A stretch of 64,000 bases of DNA from Rhodothermales bacterium (GCA_017643395.1 JAEPNP010000005.1:310001-374000); one strand, 5' to 3'. Counted from the first letter of the stretch, positions 26,568 to 35,383 are shown. Numbers and translations: made by a program. Notes: generated by a model not told the origin, from the letters alone.

Positions 26568-27884
26568 TCAGTCAATCAGTCGCTCCAGCCCGTCCTCGAC
26601 CCGGCGCATGATGCGCTCGGCAAGCTTGTCCGACAGCTCGATGTGTAGCTGTCGGTCCTGCCTGGCCCACTCTTCCGGATCAAACAGAAGCTGCTCGCTA
26701 CCCGGCAGGTCCAGTGATCGCCAGTTCCCCGGATACGTCGCCCGCTCGAACCGGCCGCGTGCATCGGATTCTGCCGTGCCCTCGAGCACAAACTCACCGG
26801 TAACCACGTCGAGCACTCGCCACGCTGCCGTCGCCTGCAGACGGATATCCATCTGCCGCCAGGTGTAGGTGGTGTCCACACCGCCCCGACCCCGAGTCCG
26901 GGCATCCCGCTCTCGGGTTCGGCGGATCCGTTCGTTCTCCAGAAATCCCGTGAACTCCCCTGCCAGCACGTAGTCCGAGTCCAATTCCTGGCCGATGTCG
27001 CGCATCTCGGCGCGCGTCAACACCTTGGCGTCGAGTGTCATGGCGCGCACGCCTCGGCGGGTCTTGCCCGGATCCAGCACGGCGATAAACTCGGAGCGCC
27101 GCCCCGCCTCGCCGAACGCGATCGCGTCATTCATGTCGGCGCGCAAATCCTCTGGAGCATTTCGCTGCCAGGTCTCGGTGCGCCAGAACGGCACCAGCGC
27201 AAGCACTCGGATGCCCTCTGCAAGCGCCAGATCCGCCAGTTCCCGGGCCGCGATTTCTGCGTCGTCGTCGTAGGGATCCAGGATTTCGACGGCACGAAGC
27301 GCGGTGTCGTAGCCACTCTTCGGACGGCCTGCGGCAAGGTCCGCGCGGGCCAGCGTCAACAGCGCATCCGCAAGGCGGTGATCCACCTCAAACTGACGAT
27401 CGTCACTCAGGACATAATCGCGTCGTGCGCCCTCCAGGAGATCCAGGGCACGGTCCGGTTGGCCGTTGACCATGGCGTCCTCCGCGTCGCGCAGAATCGC
27501 ATCAAGCGCGGCCTCCACCATAAAGCTTCGGCGGTCCTCAAAGGCATCCGGAAGGGTCAGGATAACATTGACGCCTTCCGCACCGTCGCGAAGGGCCTGC
27601 ATGCGATCCAGTTCACGCACGGCAAGCGCGAACGTACCGGTGGATTCCAGATCCTCGACCGTATTCCACAGCAGCGTGATGGCCCGCTCGCCGGTGTCCT
27701 GAAGCCGCGCTCGCGCATCCTCGTAATTGCGATCCTTCTCGAGGACCTGGATGTAGCCCTCGGCGGCCGCCACCCAATTGCCGGCCTGTTCCTGGGCAAA
27801 CGCGTCCTGATAACGCTTCTTGGTCGTCACACAGCCTGCCACCAGGACGACCAGGAGTGGCAGGACCAGATAGGATCGATGCAT
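26568..27884 (-). CDS. Outer-membrane lipoprotein with TPR-like N-terminus
   Basis: 438 residues starting with a clear lipoprotein signal (MHRSYLVLPLLVVLVAGC, lipobox VAGC). The N-terminal half is helical with TPR-like repeats (AGNWVAAAEGYIQVLEKD). The C-terminal half contains an alpha/beta region (EMRDIGQELDSDYVLAGEFT, TAAWRVLDVVTGEFVLEG) that resembles the CsgG-like or LpoB-like fold, and an amphipathic helix near the end. I do not recognise the family with certainty; a CsgG-type secretion or envelope-assembly role is a guess. It is followed upstream, 10 bases away and on the same strand, by a TerB-like gene, suggesting one operon. Confidence 0.7.
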   Translation of the reverse strand: MHRSYLVLPLLVVLVAGCVTTKKRYQDAFAQEQAGNWVAAAEGYIQVLEKDRNYEDARARLQDTGERAITLLWNTVEDLESTGTFALAVRELDRMQALRDGAEGVNVILTLPDAFEDRRSFMVEAALDAILRDAEDAMVNGQPDRALDLLEGARRDYVLSDDRQFEVDHRLADALLTLARADLAAGRPKSGYDTALRAVEILDPYDDDAEIAARELADLALAEGIRVLALVPFWRTETWQRNAPEDLRADMNDAIAFGEAGRRSEFIAVLDPGKTRRGVRAMTLDAKVLTRAEMRDIGQELDSDYVLAGEFTGFLENERIRRTRERDARTRGRGGVDTTYTWRQMDIRLQATAAWRVLDVVTGEFVLEGTAESDARGRFERATYPGNWRSLDLPGSEQLLFDPEEWARQDRQLHIELSDKLAERIMRRVEDGLERLID

Positions 27885-27894
27885 GCGGTTGAGT

Positions 27895-28305
27895 TTAAAG
27901 TCCTGCCCAGGCAGCTCGCAGGACGGATGAAAACGCCCCTCCCCCGACCCCGGAGTCGGTGATCTTCCAGTGGTTGGCCACCCAGACTATGTATTCGGCT
28001 TCTTCCCGGAGAAATTTGCGGTCGGCGAGCGCCAACTGGGAGAGGTCCTCCATGACGGCCCGAAGCTCGCGCTCGGACATGGTTTTCGCCAGACGCTCCA
28101 CGGCCCGGAGCACAAACGGCGGTGAGTGCCGCGCAACCGTCTCGTCGACCAGCTCCAACACGTCGGTTTCGTCGCCGGGATCCTTCCAGCGAATGAGGTG
28201 GTCTGCGATCTGCGTAAATTCCAGGAAGTGCATGCTGCCGTCTGCTCCGTGGGCAAGTCCCACGAACACGGCTGCAAGATCCTCCAGGCGATGGTCCCGG
28301 CTCAT
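27895..28305 (-). CDS. TerB-like helical protein
   Basis: 136 residues, all helical, with the acidic pattern and C-terminal LALADRKFLREEAEYI typical of TerB/co-chaperone DjlA-N-like domains. These domains bind metal through acidic residues and are found in stress-response proteins. No signal peptide is seen, so it is cytoplasmic. It lies 10 bases upstream of the TPR lipoprotein gene, same strand. The only upstream promoter-like feature is TATATTTC about 20 bases before the start. Confidence 0.6.
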   Translation of the reverse strand: MSRDHRLEDLAAVFVGLAHGADGSMHFLEFTQIADHLIRWKDPGDETDVLELVDETVARHSPPFVLRAVERLAKTMSERELRAVMEDLSQLALADRKFLREEAEYIVWVANHWKITDSGVGGGAFSSVLRAAWAGL

Positions 28306-28340
28306 GAGGGGCGGCCTTGGTTGAAGAAATATAACGAGCT

Positions 28341-30011
28341 ATGCCCGCTTCCGCCCCCCTCCGACCGCTTGCGTTCGCCGCTCTGCTTCTACTGTGTGCT
28401 TCCTGTGCGCCGCAGAGCCCATCGCCCCCGAACATTCTGTTCATCTTCAGCGATGACCACGCCCGGCAGGCCGTCTCCGCGTACGGCTCCAAGATCAACC
28501 GCACGCCGCATATTGACCGGCTTGCCTCCGAGGGGCTGCTGTTCACAAACTGCCTGGTCACGAACTCGATCTGTGCGCCCAGCCGGGCCACCGTGCTTAC
28601 CGGCAAGTACTCGCACGCAAACGGTCAGATCACCAACGTGGAGTCCTTTGACGGGGCACAGATGACGTTCCCGAAGCTGTTGCAGGAGATCGGTTACGAA
28701 ACCGCCATGATCGGCAAGTGGCACCTCAAGTCGGCGCCGACCGGGTTCGATCACTGGCAGGTGCTCATCGGGCAGGGACCGTACTACAATCCGCCCATTC
28801 GCACAGCTACCGACACCACAATTGTCGAGGGCTACACGTCCGACATCATCACGGATCTTGCTCTCGACTGGCTGGACCAGCGCGCGGACGACAGTCCCTT
28901 CCTCTTGATGTACCAACACAAGGCGCCACATCGCAACTGGTCGCCCGGCCCGGACCATCTGGATGACTACGCGGACCTGGACGTGCCCATGCCTGAGTCG
29001 TTCTACGACGACTATCAGGGTGGCAGAACCGTCGCGGCGGAGCGTTCGGTGATGCGCATCGCCGACAACCTGAACGGGCATGACCTCAAGATCACGCCGC
29101 CGGGCAACCTGACGGATGCTCAACTGGAGCGCTGGAATCAATCCTATGGTCCCCGGAATGACGCCGTTCGGGAGGCTGATCTTTCGGGCGATGCGCTCGT
29201 CAACTGGAAATACCAGCGCTATGTGAAAGACTACCTGCGCTCCGTCCAGAGTCTGGATGACAACATCGGACGCGTGCTGGACTATCTGGACGAGTCCGGG
29301 CTGGCGGAGAATACACTGGTTATCTACGCATCAGACCAGGGCTGGTACCTGGGCGAACACGGCTGGTACGACAAGCGATGGATGTATGAACCGTCCCTGC
29401 GTACGCCCTTCATTGCGCGGTGGCCCGGGACCATTGCTCCCGGGTCGGTGAGCGACGCGCTGGTCTCGAATGTGGACTTTGCGCCGACCTTTCTCTCGGC
29501 TGCCGGTGTGGCGATTCCTGAGGCCATGCACGGTCGCAGCTTGCTTCCGGTCTTTGAGGCGGCCGAATCCGGGGGGCAGCAACCGAACCTGCAGGCGATG
29601 GAGTTGATCGAGGCTACACGCCCGGGGGCGGCCGTCCCGATCTACGAGACCCCGCCCGATCCGATGGCCACATTTACGACACCCAGCGGGTGGCGCGGCA
29701 GCTTCTACTATCACTACTACGAGTTCCCTGGATGGCACTGTGTACGTCGTCATTACGGGGTGCGCACGGACCGGTACAAGCTGATCCATTTCTACACGCT
29801 GGACGACTGGGAGCTGTTTGACTTGCAGGCGGACCCCGACGAACTCGTGAACCAGTACCACAATCCGGACTTTTCGGACATCAGAAGCGAACTCGAAACG
29901 GAGCTGCAACGACTGCGGGTCGAATTGAACGTACCCGATGATGTCCGACCGGACGGCGAAGCCGAGTGTACAGTAGGCGGCGTCGGCTGGGAGGGCTACG
30001 CCGATGAGTAA
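28341..30011 (+). CDS. Sulfatase lipoprotein (formylglycine type)
   Basis: 556 residues. A lipoprotein signal (MPASAPLRPLAFAALLLLCASC) precedes a complete type I sulfatase domain. The metal-binding N-terminus is NILFIFSDDH. The CxPSR motif is CAPSRATVLTGKY, with Cys78 as the residue converted to formylglycine. YASDQGWYLGEHGWYDKRW carries further active-site ligands. Such enzymes hydrolyse sulfate esters of sulfated polysaccharides at the cell surface. Within this superfamily the WHLKSAPTGFDHWQ and RTPFIARWPG segments resemble N-acetylglucosamine-6-sulfatase/arylsulfatase-like enzymes, but the substrate is not fixed. No formylglycine-generating enzyme is in the window. The next gene starts 17 bases downstream. 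Confidence 0.93.
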   Translation: MPASAPLRPLAFAALLLLCASCAPQSPSPPNILFIFSDDHARQAVSAYGSKINRTPHIDRLASEGLLFTNCLVTNSICAPSRATVLTGKYSHANGQITNVESFDGAQMTFPKLLQEIGYETAMIGKWHLKSAPTGFDHWQVLIGQGPYYNPPIRTATDTTIVEGYTSDIITDLALDWLDQRADDSPFLLMYQHKAPHRNWSPGPDHLDDYADLDVPMPESFYDDYQGGRTVAAERSVMRIADNLNGHDLKITPPGNLTDAQLERWNQSYGPRNDAVREADLSGDALVNWKYQRYVKDYLRSVQSLDDNIGRVLDYLDESGLAENTLVIYASDQGWYLGEHGWYDKRWMYEPSLRTPFIARWPGTIAPGSVSDALVSNVDFAPTFLSAAGVAIPEAMHGRSLLPVFEAAESGGQQPNLQAMELIEATRPGAAVPIYETPPDPMATFTTPSGWRGSFYYHYYEFPGWHCVRRHYGVRTDRYKLIHFYTLDDWELFDLQADPDELVNQYHNPDFSDIRSELETELQRLRVELNVPDDVRPDGEAECTVGGVGWEGYADE

Positions 30012-30028
30012 AACGCGCCCCTTTCCCT

Positions 30029-31810
30029 ATGCGGGGCCTCCTGATCCTGATTGTCCTCAGCATCGTCGCTGTCGTTGACAGCGCGGGCCAGATTGTTGTG
30101 CGCGATCGGTTTGACCGGGACATCGGATCGCGCGCCATCCGGCTGATTGATTGGGAAGGCCAGATTGCCAACCCGGCCGTGGAGTTCTCGCTGGAGGTGC
30201 CCGAGGATTGGCTGCCCGCGACCGTCCAGATTGCCGGCAGCAATCAGCGCCTGCATTTCGCGGATCGGCGATTTCCGAATGCGGAGCCTAACACCATGAC
30301 GGATACGGGCCCGAAGCTGACTCTGCAGCTGCGAAAGGGCGAGGTCAGCGATCCCGTGCTGGTGGCCATCTGGCCGGACCGCGACACCCGGGACGAGGCG
30401 CACTCGCTCTGGATTGGTGTGCATACAGCGTCCGATGGCCTCAAGTCGATGGTGGTGCCGATCGTGGTAGACGATCAGGACCGGGAGCGTGACCTGGACT
30501 TCCAAGTGACGCTGTCCACCGTGCACGACAAGACCGCGTTCTACACAAACCCCGGAGTGCGCTTCGAGACGCAGCAGGCCGCCGACGACTGGGCCTACTT
30601 CCTCTCCGACAACGGCCTGGATGAGGTCCAGCGCGGAAGTTCACGCAGCTGGATCTGGAATCCTGACGGTTTTCTGTCTGGCTACTGGGTGACAAATGAT
30701 GTCTCGTATCAGGGCTTTCTGCTCTATGCCTGGGGCATGCAAAACGTGGGGTTGTATTCCGGCGGCGCGGCCTCCGGGCGATTCCAGACCCGTCGCGGAT
30801 GGCCGATCAACCTGGCCGCCGCAGGGCATGTAGCCATGGAGATGCGCGGCAACCGCAACCTGCTGGGCTGGGCCTTCTACACGAACGAGAACGATTGGTG
30901 GAAGAACGACAACCACCCCCGGGGCATGGTCGACTTCCACTCGCAGGTGCATCACCAGATCGGGCACGCCCTGTTCTTCAGTTCCGGCCACACCCGATGG
31001 CAACAGTTGCAGTCGCTCGGCGGATCGACCGCGGCGCGCGTGATCGACTACCTCGGTGGGCCGGCGATTGTGGACCGGTATGACCATATCTATGACCAGG
31101 GCAACGAGGCCTACATCGTGGATCCGGCCAGCCGGCGCGGCGTGTTCGGATCTGAGCTGGCGAGCGGGCGTGGCATCATGGCGCCCAAGCGGTGGATCAT
31201 CACCAAGACCGACCTGCTGATGGCCGAGGACGTGGGGTACGAACTGCGGAATACCTCACCGTTTCACGAGCTGGCCATCGCCGCTGAGGTGGAACTGACC
31301 GCCCGAGCGCTCTCCTACAGTGCGCAGCCGGTGTCGGGGGGCGTGCCCGACTACCTGGTTGAAATCATCTCGGGCTCCCTGCCGCCAGGGCTCTCTTTGA
31401 ACCCGTTCACGGGCGAAGTGTCCGGCGTGCCGATGGGAGGCGACGCGACGGTGACCCTGCGCGTTACCGACCAAATCGGCAAGAGTGTCGAAGGGCAGGT
31501 CACCATTCGCACCGCATCGGTCCTGGCGACGCAGGCTTCGGAGCTGCCACGGAGTACATCGCTCAGCAACTACCCGAATCCGTTTGCAGAACGCACCGTC
31601 GTGCAGTTCAATGTGGCCGAGGCCGGGCCGGTCTCACTGACCGTGCACGACATGCAGGGTCGGGAGGTTGCCAGGCTGGTCGATGGGTTCCGGGGCGCCA
31701 CGACGCATGAAGTGGTTCTGGAAGCGTCCGGACTGGCGCCCGGGGTTTACCTGACCCGCCTCGTGACCACGCGGTCCGTCGAAACGGGCACGCTGACGGT
31801 GGTCCGGTAA
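30029..31810 (+). CDS. T9SS-exported protein with altered metallopeptidase-like motif
   Basis: 593 residues: a signal peptide (MRGLLILIVLSIVAVVDSAG), an unrecognised N-terminal half, a central region with HHQIGHALFFSSGH (309-313 as HQIGH), a putative-Ig domain near 425-500 (SGSLPPGLSLNPFTGEVSGVP), and a C-terminal T9SS type A sorting domain (NYPNPFAERT ... LAPGVYLTRL). The motif looks like the zinc site HExxH with the catalytic glutamate replaced by glutamine (Q310, codon CAG at 30956-30958). If the relation is real, the protein may bind metal without peptidase activity. It lies in one strand-wise run with the sulfatase upstream and a lipoprotein downstream. Confidence 0.8.
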   Translation: MRGLLILIVLSIVAVVDSAGQIVVRDRFDRDIGSRAIRLIDWEGQIANPAVEFSLEVPEDWLPATVQIAGSNQRLHFADRRFPNAEPNTMTDTGPKLTLQLRKGEVSDPVLVAIWPDRDTRDEAHSLWIGVHTASDGLKSMVVPIVVDDQDRERDLDFQVTLSTVHDKTAFYTNPGVRFETQQAADDWAYFLSDNGLDEVQRGSSRSWIWNPDGFLSGYWVTNDVSYQGFLLYAWGMQNVGLYSGGAASGRFQTRRGWPINLAAAGHVAMEMRGNRNLLGWAFYTNENDWWKNDNHPRGMVDFHSQVHHQIGHALFFSSGHTRWQQLQSLGGSTAARVIDYLGGPAIVDRYDHIYDQGNEAYIVDPASRRGVFGSELASGRGIMAPKRWIITKTDLLMAEDVGYELRNTSPFHELAIAAEVELTARALSYSAQPVSGGVPDYLVEIISGSLPPGLSLNPFTGEVSGVPMGGDATVTLRVTDQIGKSVEGQVTIRTASVLATQASELPRSTSLSNYPNPFAERTVVQFNVAEAGPVSLTVHDMQGREVARLVDGFRGATTHEVVLEASGLAPGVYLTRLVTTRSVETGTLTVVR

Positions 31811-31823
31811 GCCCGCTGCGCCC

Positions 31824-31830
31824 TAGTTTG
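31824..31830 (+). promoter_or_regulatory. TAnTTTG promoter-like box (lipoprotein 31835)
   Basis: TAGTTTG ends 4 bases before ATG 31835, giving leaderless spacing. The same 7-mer occurs 5 bases before nrfH and, on the other strand, 5 bases before the AlkC gene. Confidence 0.45.
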
Positions 31831-31834
31831 GGGC

Positions 31835-32494
31835 ATGCTGCGATCGGTTCTTGTCCTGGGAATACTCGTGCTGGCAGGCTGCGGACCGGATCCGTGCGAA
31901 ACAGCGCTGGAGGAAGGCGTCTTCTCCACCGGCGATGCCAATCTGACGATTCGGCTCGAGGAGGAGGACGGCAGCGCGACCACCGGCCGGCGATTCATGC
32001 GCTGCGTTGACGTGCTGGTGCTGTCGTCCGGGAGCTACGCTGACACACTGGCATCCGGTCGCGTTCAGGCCGGTGCCGAGAAGGTGGTCCTCACCGGGCT
32101 TGGCCACGGGGACGTGGACGTGATTGTGGACGCGCCGAACTACTACCCCGTCAAGTTCACGGACGTGACGCTCAAGCCGGGACCGAACCTCCTGCCGGAC
32201 AAAGTGCTGATGTTCAGGACCAACGTCGATGTCGTGCTGCCGGGGTACGTGGGCGTGACTTTGCGCCCCGGCGGGCAGATGGCCCATCTGCGGGACCTGT
32301 ATGCGCCGTTTGGTCAGGTCCGCATGCAGGCAGCGCCGGGCAATCATTATGAGTTGAGGCTGCCGTTCCGTGGCACCCGACCTACGCGCCGGGACGTGGA
32401 GAATCTGCTTGAGGTGCTCGTACGCTCTCCGCAGGTACAGGAGGCGCGGCCGCTGGTGACCCTGACGGCAGCGATTCGGGCCGCGGCGGGCTAG
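31835..32494 (+). CDS. Lipoprotein of unknown function
   Basis: 219 residues with a standard lipoprotein signal (MLRSVLVLGILVLAGC, lipobox LAGC). The mature part is beta-rich and contains a segment like PEGA or carboxypeptidase-regulatory sandwiches (VVLTGLGHGDVDVIVDAPNYYPVKF), then a helical C-terminus (TRRDVENLLEVLVRSPQVQE). I do not recognise the family. It follows the T9SS protein by 24 bases but has its own promoter-like box. Confidence 0.75.
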   Translation: MLRSVLVLGILVLAGCGPDPCETALEEGVFSTGDANLTIRLEEEDGSATTGRRFMRCVDVLVLSSGSYADTLASGRVQAGAEKVVLTGLGHGDVDVIVDAPNYYPVKFTDVTLKPGPNLLPDKVLMFRTNVDVVLPGYVGVTLRPGGQMAHLRDLYAPFGQVRMQAAPGNHYELRLPFRGTRPTRRDVENLLEVLVRSPQVQEARPLVTLTAAIRAAAG

Positions 32495-32622
32495 GCCCCG
32501 GGCGATGGGGTCTGCGGCTGGGCGCTGAATGCCTATGGCACGCGAGCGGCCGGCCGTGCCGTGCCGCACCCGAAGTGTTCGTTAAGAGCCGCCGACCCGC
32601 GCCCTCACGGGATCCCGCGACC

Positions 32623-32630
32623 TATCTTTG
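32623..32630 (+). promoter_or_regulatory. TAnnTTTG promoter-like -7 box (tRNA-Leu)
   Basis: TATCTTTG matches the full 8-base Bacteroidota -7 consensus TAnnTTTG and lies 42 bases before the tRNA, a reasonable distance for a processed 5' leader. No -33 TTG at 19-21 bases is seen. Confidence 0.5.
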
Positions 32631-32672
32631 CGGTTCTGCGGCGGCGCGGAGATATTCAGCGCCGCACCACCT

Positions 32673-32756
32673 GCCCAGGTGGCGGAATAGGTAGACGCGC
32701 CGTCTTGAGGGGGCGGTGTCCGCAAGGACGTGCTGGTTCGACTCCAGTCCTGGGCA
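32673..32756 (+). tRNA. tRNA-Leu(GAG)
   Basis: An 84-base class II tRNA. The acceptor stem GCCCAGG pairs with CCTGGGC, with A as discriminator. The anticodon stem is CCGTC/GGCGG with loop TTGAGGG, so the anticodon is GAG, reading CUC and CUU. The long variable arm is GTCC-GCAA-GGAC and the T-arm is CTGG-TTCGACT-CCAG. The 3' CCA is not encoded (CTC follows), so it is added after transcription. Confidence 0.96.
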
Positions 32757-32761
32757 CTCAG

Positions 32762-32799
32762 AGAAGCCGCTCACCTTCGGGTGGGCGGCTTTCTTTTTC
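32762..32799 (+). terminator. Terminator after tRNA-Leu
   Basis: A 12-bp stem (AAGCCGCTCACC at 32764-32775, GGTGGGCGGCTT at 32780-32791, one G-T pair) caps a TTCG tetraloop and is followed by TTCTTTTTC. It sits just before the convergent DUF3299 gene's stop. Confidence 0.92.
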
Positions 32800-32809
32800 T
32801 AGGCCTCGC

Positions 32810-33244
32810 CTACTTTTCGACCGGCTTCGCGTCCTTGATCTGGTACAGCAAGCCGTACGGGTCGTCCTTGAGCAGTTCCAGCGTGCCCTCCATCTCCACC
32901 GTGCCGTAGCTGAAATCCGCACCCTTCGGAGCCTCGATATAAACGATCGTCTCTGGACCACCGGGCATGTGGAAGTAACAGCCGTCTCCCGGCATGGCGC
33001 TGATCAGAAAGCTGGTCTGCACCTCGGTGAAGTCTAGCGGGATCATGTATCCGGAGACGCGGACCTTGGTGCCGTTGAGGTCGGAAACTGCCTGCGGAAA
33101 TTCCGGGACCCACGTCGTGCCATCTGACTCGGACTCCACTTCCGCATAGGTCACTTCGGCCAGGGAATTCCAGTCGACCACCTTTTGGGCAGATGCCGTG
33201 GTGGCCAGAAGGACGAGGCTCAGGAGTGAGGCTAGGCGTTTCAT
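32810..33244 (-). CDS. Exported DUF3299-family protein, partner of the ABC transporter
   Basis: 144 residues from ATG 33244, selected because it begins a signal peptide (MKRLASLLSLVLLATTASA); upstream in-frame ATGs give no signal. The body carries the DUF3299 pattern: LNGTKVRVSGYMIPLDFTEV, then GDGCYFHMPGGPETIVYIE and a final small beta-domain. DUF3299 proteins are periplasmic or lipid-anchored and repeatedly occur beside MacB-like ABC transporters, some in metal-stress operons. Here the gene follows the permease by 62 bases on the same strand. The Cys/His pair in GCYFHMP is a possible metal site. Confidence 0.85.
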   Translation of the reverse strand: MKRLASLLSLVLLATTASAQKVVDWNSLAEVTYAEVESESDGTTWVPEFPQAVSDLNGTKVRVSGYMIPLDFTEVQTSFLISAMPGDGCYFHMPGGPETIVYIEAPKGADFSYGTVEMEGTLELLKDDPYGLLYQIKDAKPVEK

Positions 33245-33306
33245 GGTGGGTGTCAGTTGGACCGAGAAATGGTCGTACGAACGAATCATGCCGGTGGTTG
33301 CCTGCA

Positions 33307-34605
33307 TCAGGTATCAGCCAGCACAGACGAGATGTCGGTGCGGTAGGCCTGAATAGCCGGAATCAGTGAGGCCACGAGACCGGCGCCAAGAATCAGGAGA
33401 ACCACCATGCCCTCACCTGGAACGAATGTCGATCCGTCAATGGCCATCCCGCGACTCTCCTCGAATGCGGACGCGAGCATCACTGCCGCGGCGTGCCCTA
33501 CCGCCAGCCCCAGCAATGCTCCCATTCCGGCCAGCAGCTGCCCCTCCAACAGGACGTGCGCCATCAGTCGCGTCCTGGAAGCGCCCAGTGAGCGCATCAT
33601 GGCCAGATCGTATCGCCGCTCTTTCAGCGCATTGATCAGCGCCACAAACACGCTCAGGAGGGCCGCCAGTACGAGCACCATCCCGAAAATGCGCAGGGCG
33701 TCGAACCCCACCCCGAGCAGGTTGAACAGGCGCGCGGTCTCGTAGGCCGGAGCGGCCGCCTGCAGGTCGGTCTCGGTGTTGACCCATCGCGGAAATGCGG
33801 CGGCGGCCATTGGAGAGGAGTATTGGATCAGGAGCGCCGTGTACTCGGGTTCAGGGGCCTCCGGAGACCGCGGACCACCCGGGCCAGGTCGCGAAGTACG
33901 GCTCGACTCCGCCGCGGGCGCGTTCTCGGCGTCGTGCCCTTCATGTCCTGCATCGTGCTCGGCAGCCTCTGCGGCATGCTCGTGCCCTTCGATTCCGTGC
34001 ACATGCCAGATGGTCTCGATACTCGTGAGGATCAGCTGGTCCATCACGGTGCCGGTCTCGGCAAGAATCCCCACCACCTCGATTGGGGCATTCTCGTGCT
34101 CTTCCCCTTCCCCACTCAGCCCGTGCAGGCTCTCAAAGGTGTCCCCGACGGCAAGCCCGGTTTGAGCGGCTACCCGCGCACCAATTGTGGCTTCTTCTTC
34201 GGCTTCCCAGAACCGCCCCTCCGCCGGGGTTGCTTCGTAATGAGCAGGATAGTCAAGCGTCGAACCAACGAGTCGAAAGCCCTCATACGAATCCCCAAGG
34301 GCCATCGGAATGGCCAACTCCACACCCCTGTCGTTCATCACACGCTGTGCCTCATCGATCGGGATGTTACCGGCCGGTGCGTCTATGTGATAGACGGCCG
34401 ACAGGATGAGTTGCAGGGGACTGCCTTTCGCACCGACCACCAGGTCAATGCCCGTTGAGTTGCGGGACAGATTGTCTCGGACCTGTGTACTGACGATGAG
34501 CAGCACCACAATGGTCGCCACACCCAGTGCCAGCACAACCACGTTGAGCAAAGTCGCCAGCGTGCGCTGGCGCATGTAGGAAACACTCAGTCGGAACAGA
34601 TTCAT
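33307..34605 (-). CDS. FtsX/MacB-type ABC permease with histidine-rich insert
   Basis: 432 residues: an N-terminal membrane segment (20-40), a large periplasmic domain, and three C-terminal membrane segments (about 300-330, 350-375, 395-420), with the FtsX core in LALINALKERRYDLAMMRSLG. The periplasmic domain has an insert at about 201-224 holding seven histidines (H201, 203, 208, 210, 217, 221, 224) among acidic residues, followed by a Pro/Gly/Ser linker. Its start overlaps the stop of the ATPase gene (ATGA), so the two are translationally coupled. Such permeases transfer lipids, lipoproteins or small molecules across the envelope. The insert suggests a metal ligand or sensor function. Confidence 0.9.
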   Translation of the reverse strand: MNLFRLSVSYMRQRTLATLLNVVVLALGVATIVVLLIVSTQVRDNLSRNSTGIDLVVGAKGSPLQLILSAVYHIDAPAGNIPIDEAQRVMNDRGVELAIPMALGDSYEGFRLVGSTLDYPAHYEATPAEGRFWEAEEEATIGARVAAQTGLAVGDTFESLHGLSGEGEEHENAPIEVVGILAETGTVMDQLILTSIETIWHVHGIEGHEHAAEAAEHDAGHEGHDAENAPAAESSRTSRPGPGGPRSPEAPEPEYTALLIQYSSPMAAAAFPRWVNTETDLQAAAPAYETARLFNLLGVGFDALRIFGMVLVLAALLSVFVALINALKERRYDLAMMRSLGASRTRLMAHVLLEGQLLAGMGALLGLAVGHAAAVMLASAFEESRGMAIDGSTFVPGEGMVVLLILGAGLVASLIPAIQAYRTDISSVLADT

Positions 34606-35252
34606 GCCGCCACCTCCGCACCGGCCCGCAGAACCAGTCGGCTTTCGAACTCAGAAGCAATGCGGTTGTCGTGCGTGGCGACGATAAGCGTGGCATTGTT
34701 GGCCGCCGCCTGGCCAATCAGTAGCTGCAGCACTTTTGTGGCTCGCTCATCGTCCAGGCTGGCAGTCGGCTCGTCTGCGATAAGAACCTCCGGGTGGTTC
34801 ATGACGGCCCGGGCGATCGCGACTCGCTGCCGCTGACCCTGCGACAATTGACGCGGGTAGGCTGAAGCTTTGTGGCGCATGTCGAGGCTTTCAAGCACCT
34901 CGTGCGCACGATCCCGCTTTTGCGGCAGACCGGCCATGAACGGGGCCATGAGCAGGTTGTCCTCCACGGTCAACGTGGCGAACAGGTGCATGCGCTGAAA
35001 GACGATCCCGATGTGGCGTCCCCGAAATCGATCCAGGTCATGGCCCTGGAGGGCGGTCAGGTCCTGCCCTGCAACCACGACGTTGCCCTCGGTGGGTCGC
35101 CGAAGTCCGGCCATCACATGGAGCAGCGTCGTCTTACCGCTGCCTGAAGAGCCCAGAACCAAATGCCGGGAGCCTTGGTCTCCGTCGAAGACATCAAGCT
35201 CCAGCACCAGCTCGCTTCCGTATCGATGCCGGAGCCCGTTGATTCGAAACAT
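34602..35252 (-). CDS. ABC transporter ATP-binding protein (LolD/MacB type)
   Basis: 216 residues from ATG 35252 (MFRINGLRHRYG); the frame is open to 35321, but the extra residues are unlike the family. All motifs are present: Walker A GSSGSGKTT, Q-loop IVFQRMHLF, signature LSQGQRQR, Walker B VLIADEPTASLD and the H-switch ATHD. It powers the FtsX-type permease encoded directly downstream with a 4-base overlap. This is the first gene of a three-gene operon that ends with the DUF3299 protein. Confidence 0.94.
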   Translation of the reverse strand: MFRINGLRHRYGSELVLELDVFDGDQGSRHLVLGSSGSGKTTLLHVMAGLRRPTEGNVVVAGQDLTALQGHDLDRFRGRHIGIVFQRMHLFATLTVEDNLLMAPFMAGLPQKRDRAHEVLESLDMRHKASAYPRQLSQGQRQRVAIARAVMNHPEVLIADEPTASLDDERATKVLQLLIGQAAANNATLIVATHDNRIASEFESRLVLRAGAEVAA

Positions 35253-35319
35253 GTGCGTTTGATTGCCGCGTGGCGAGGTTGACCTGGTCCGGATAATCGC
35301 ACTTCTCGTGCTGACAGTC

Positions 35320-35352
35320 ACCGCGACACAACCACTAACAGCTGGTCGCGGT
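35320..35352. repeat. Inverted repeat upstream of the ABC operon
   Basis: ACCGCGAC (35320-35327) and GTCGCGGT (35345-35352) are perfect complements 17 bases apart, about 70 bases upstream of the ATPase start. It could be an operator for the ABC operon. Confidence 0.3.
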
Positions 35353-35383
35353 GGATTGGCTCCCCAGGAAACATGCCAGGAGA

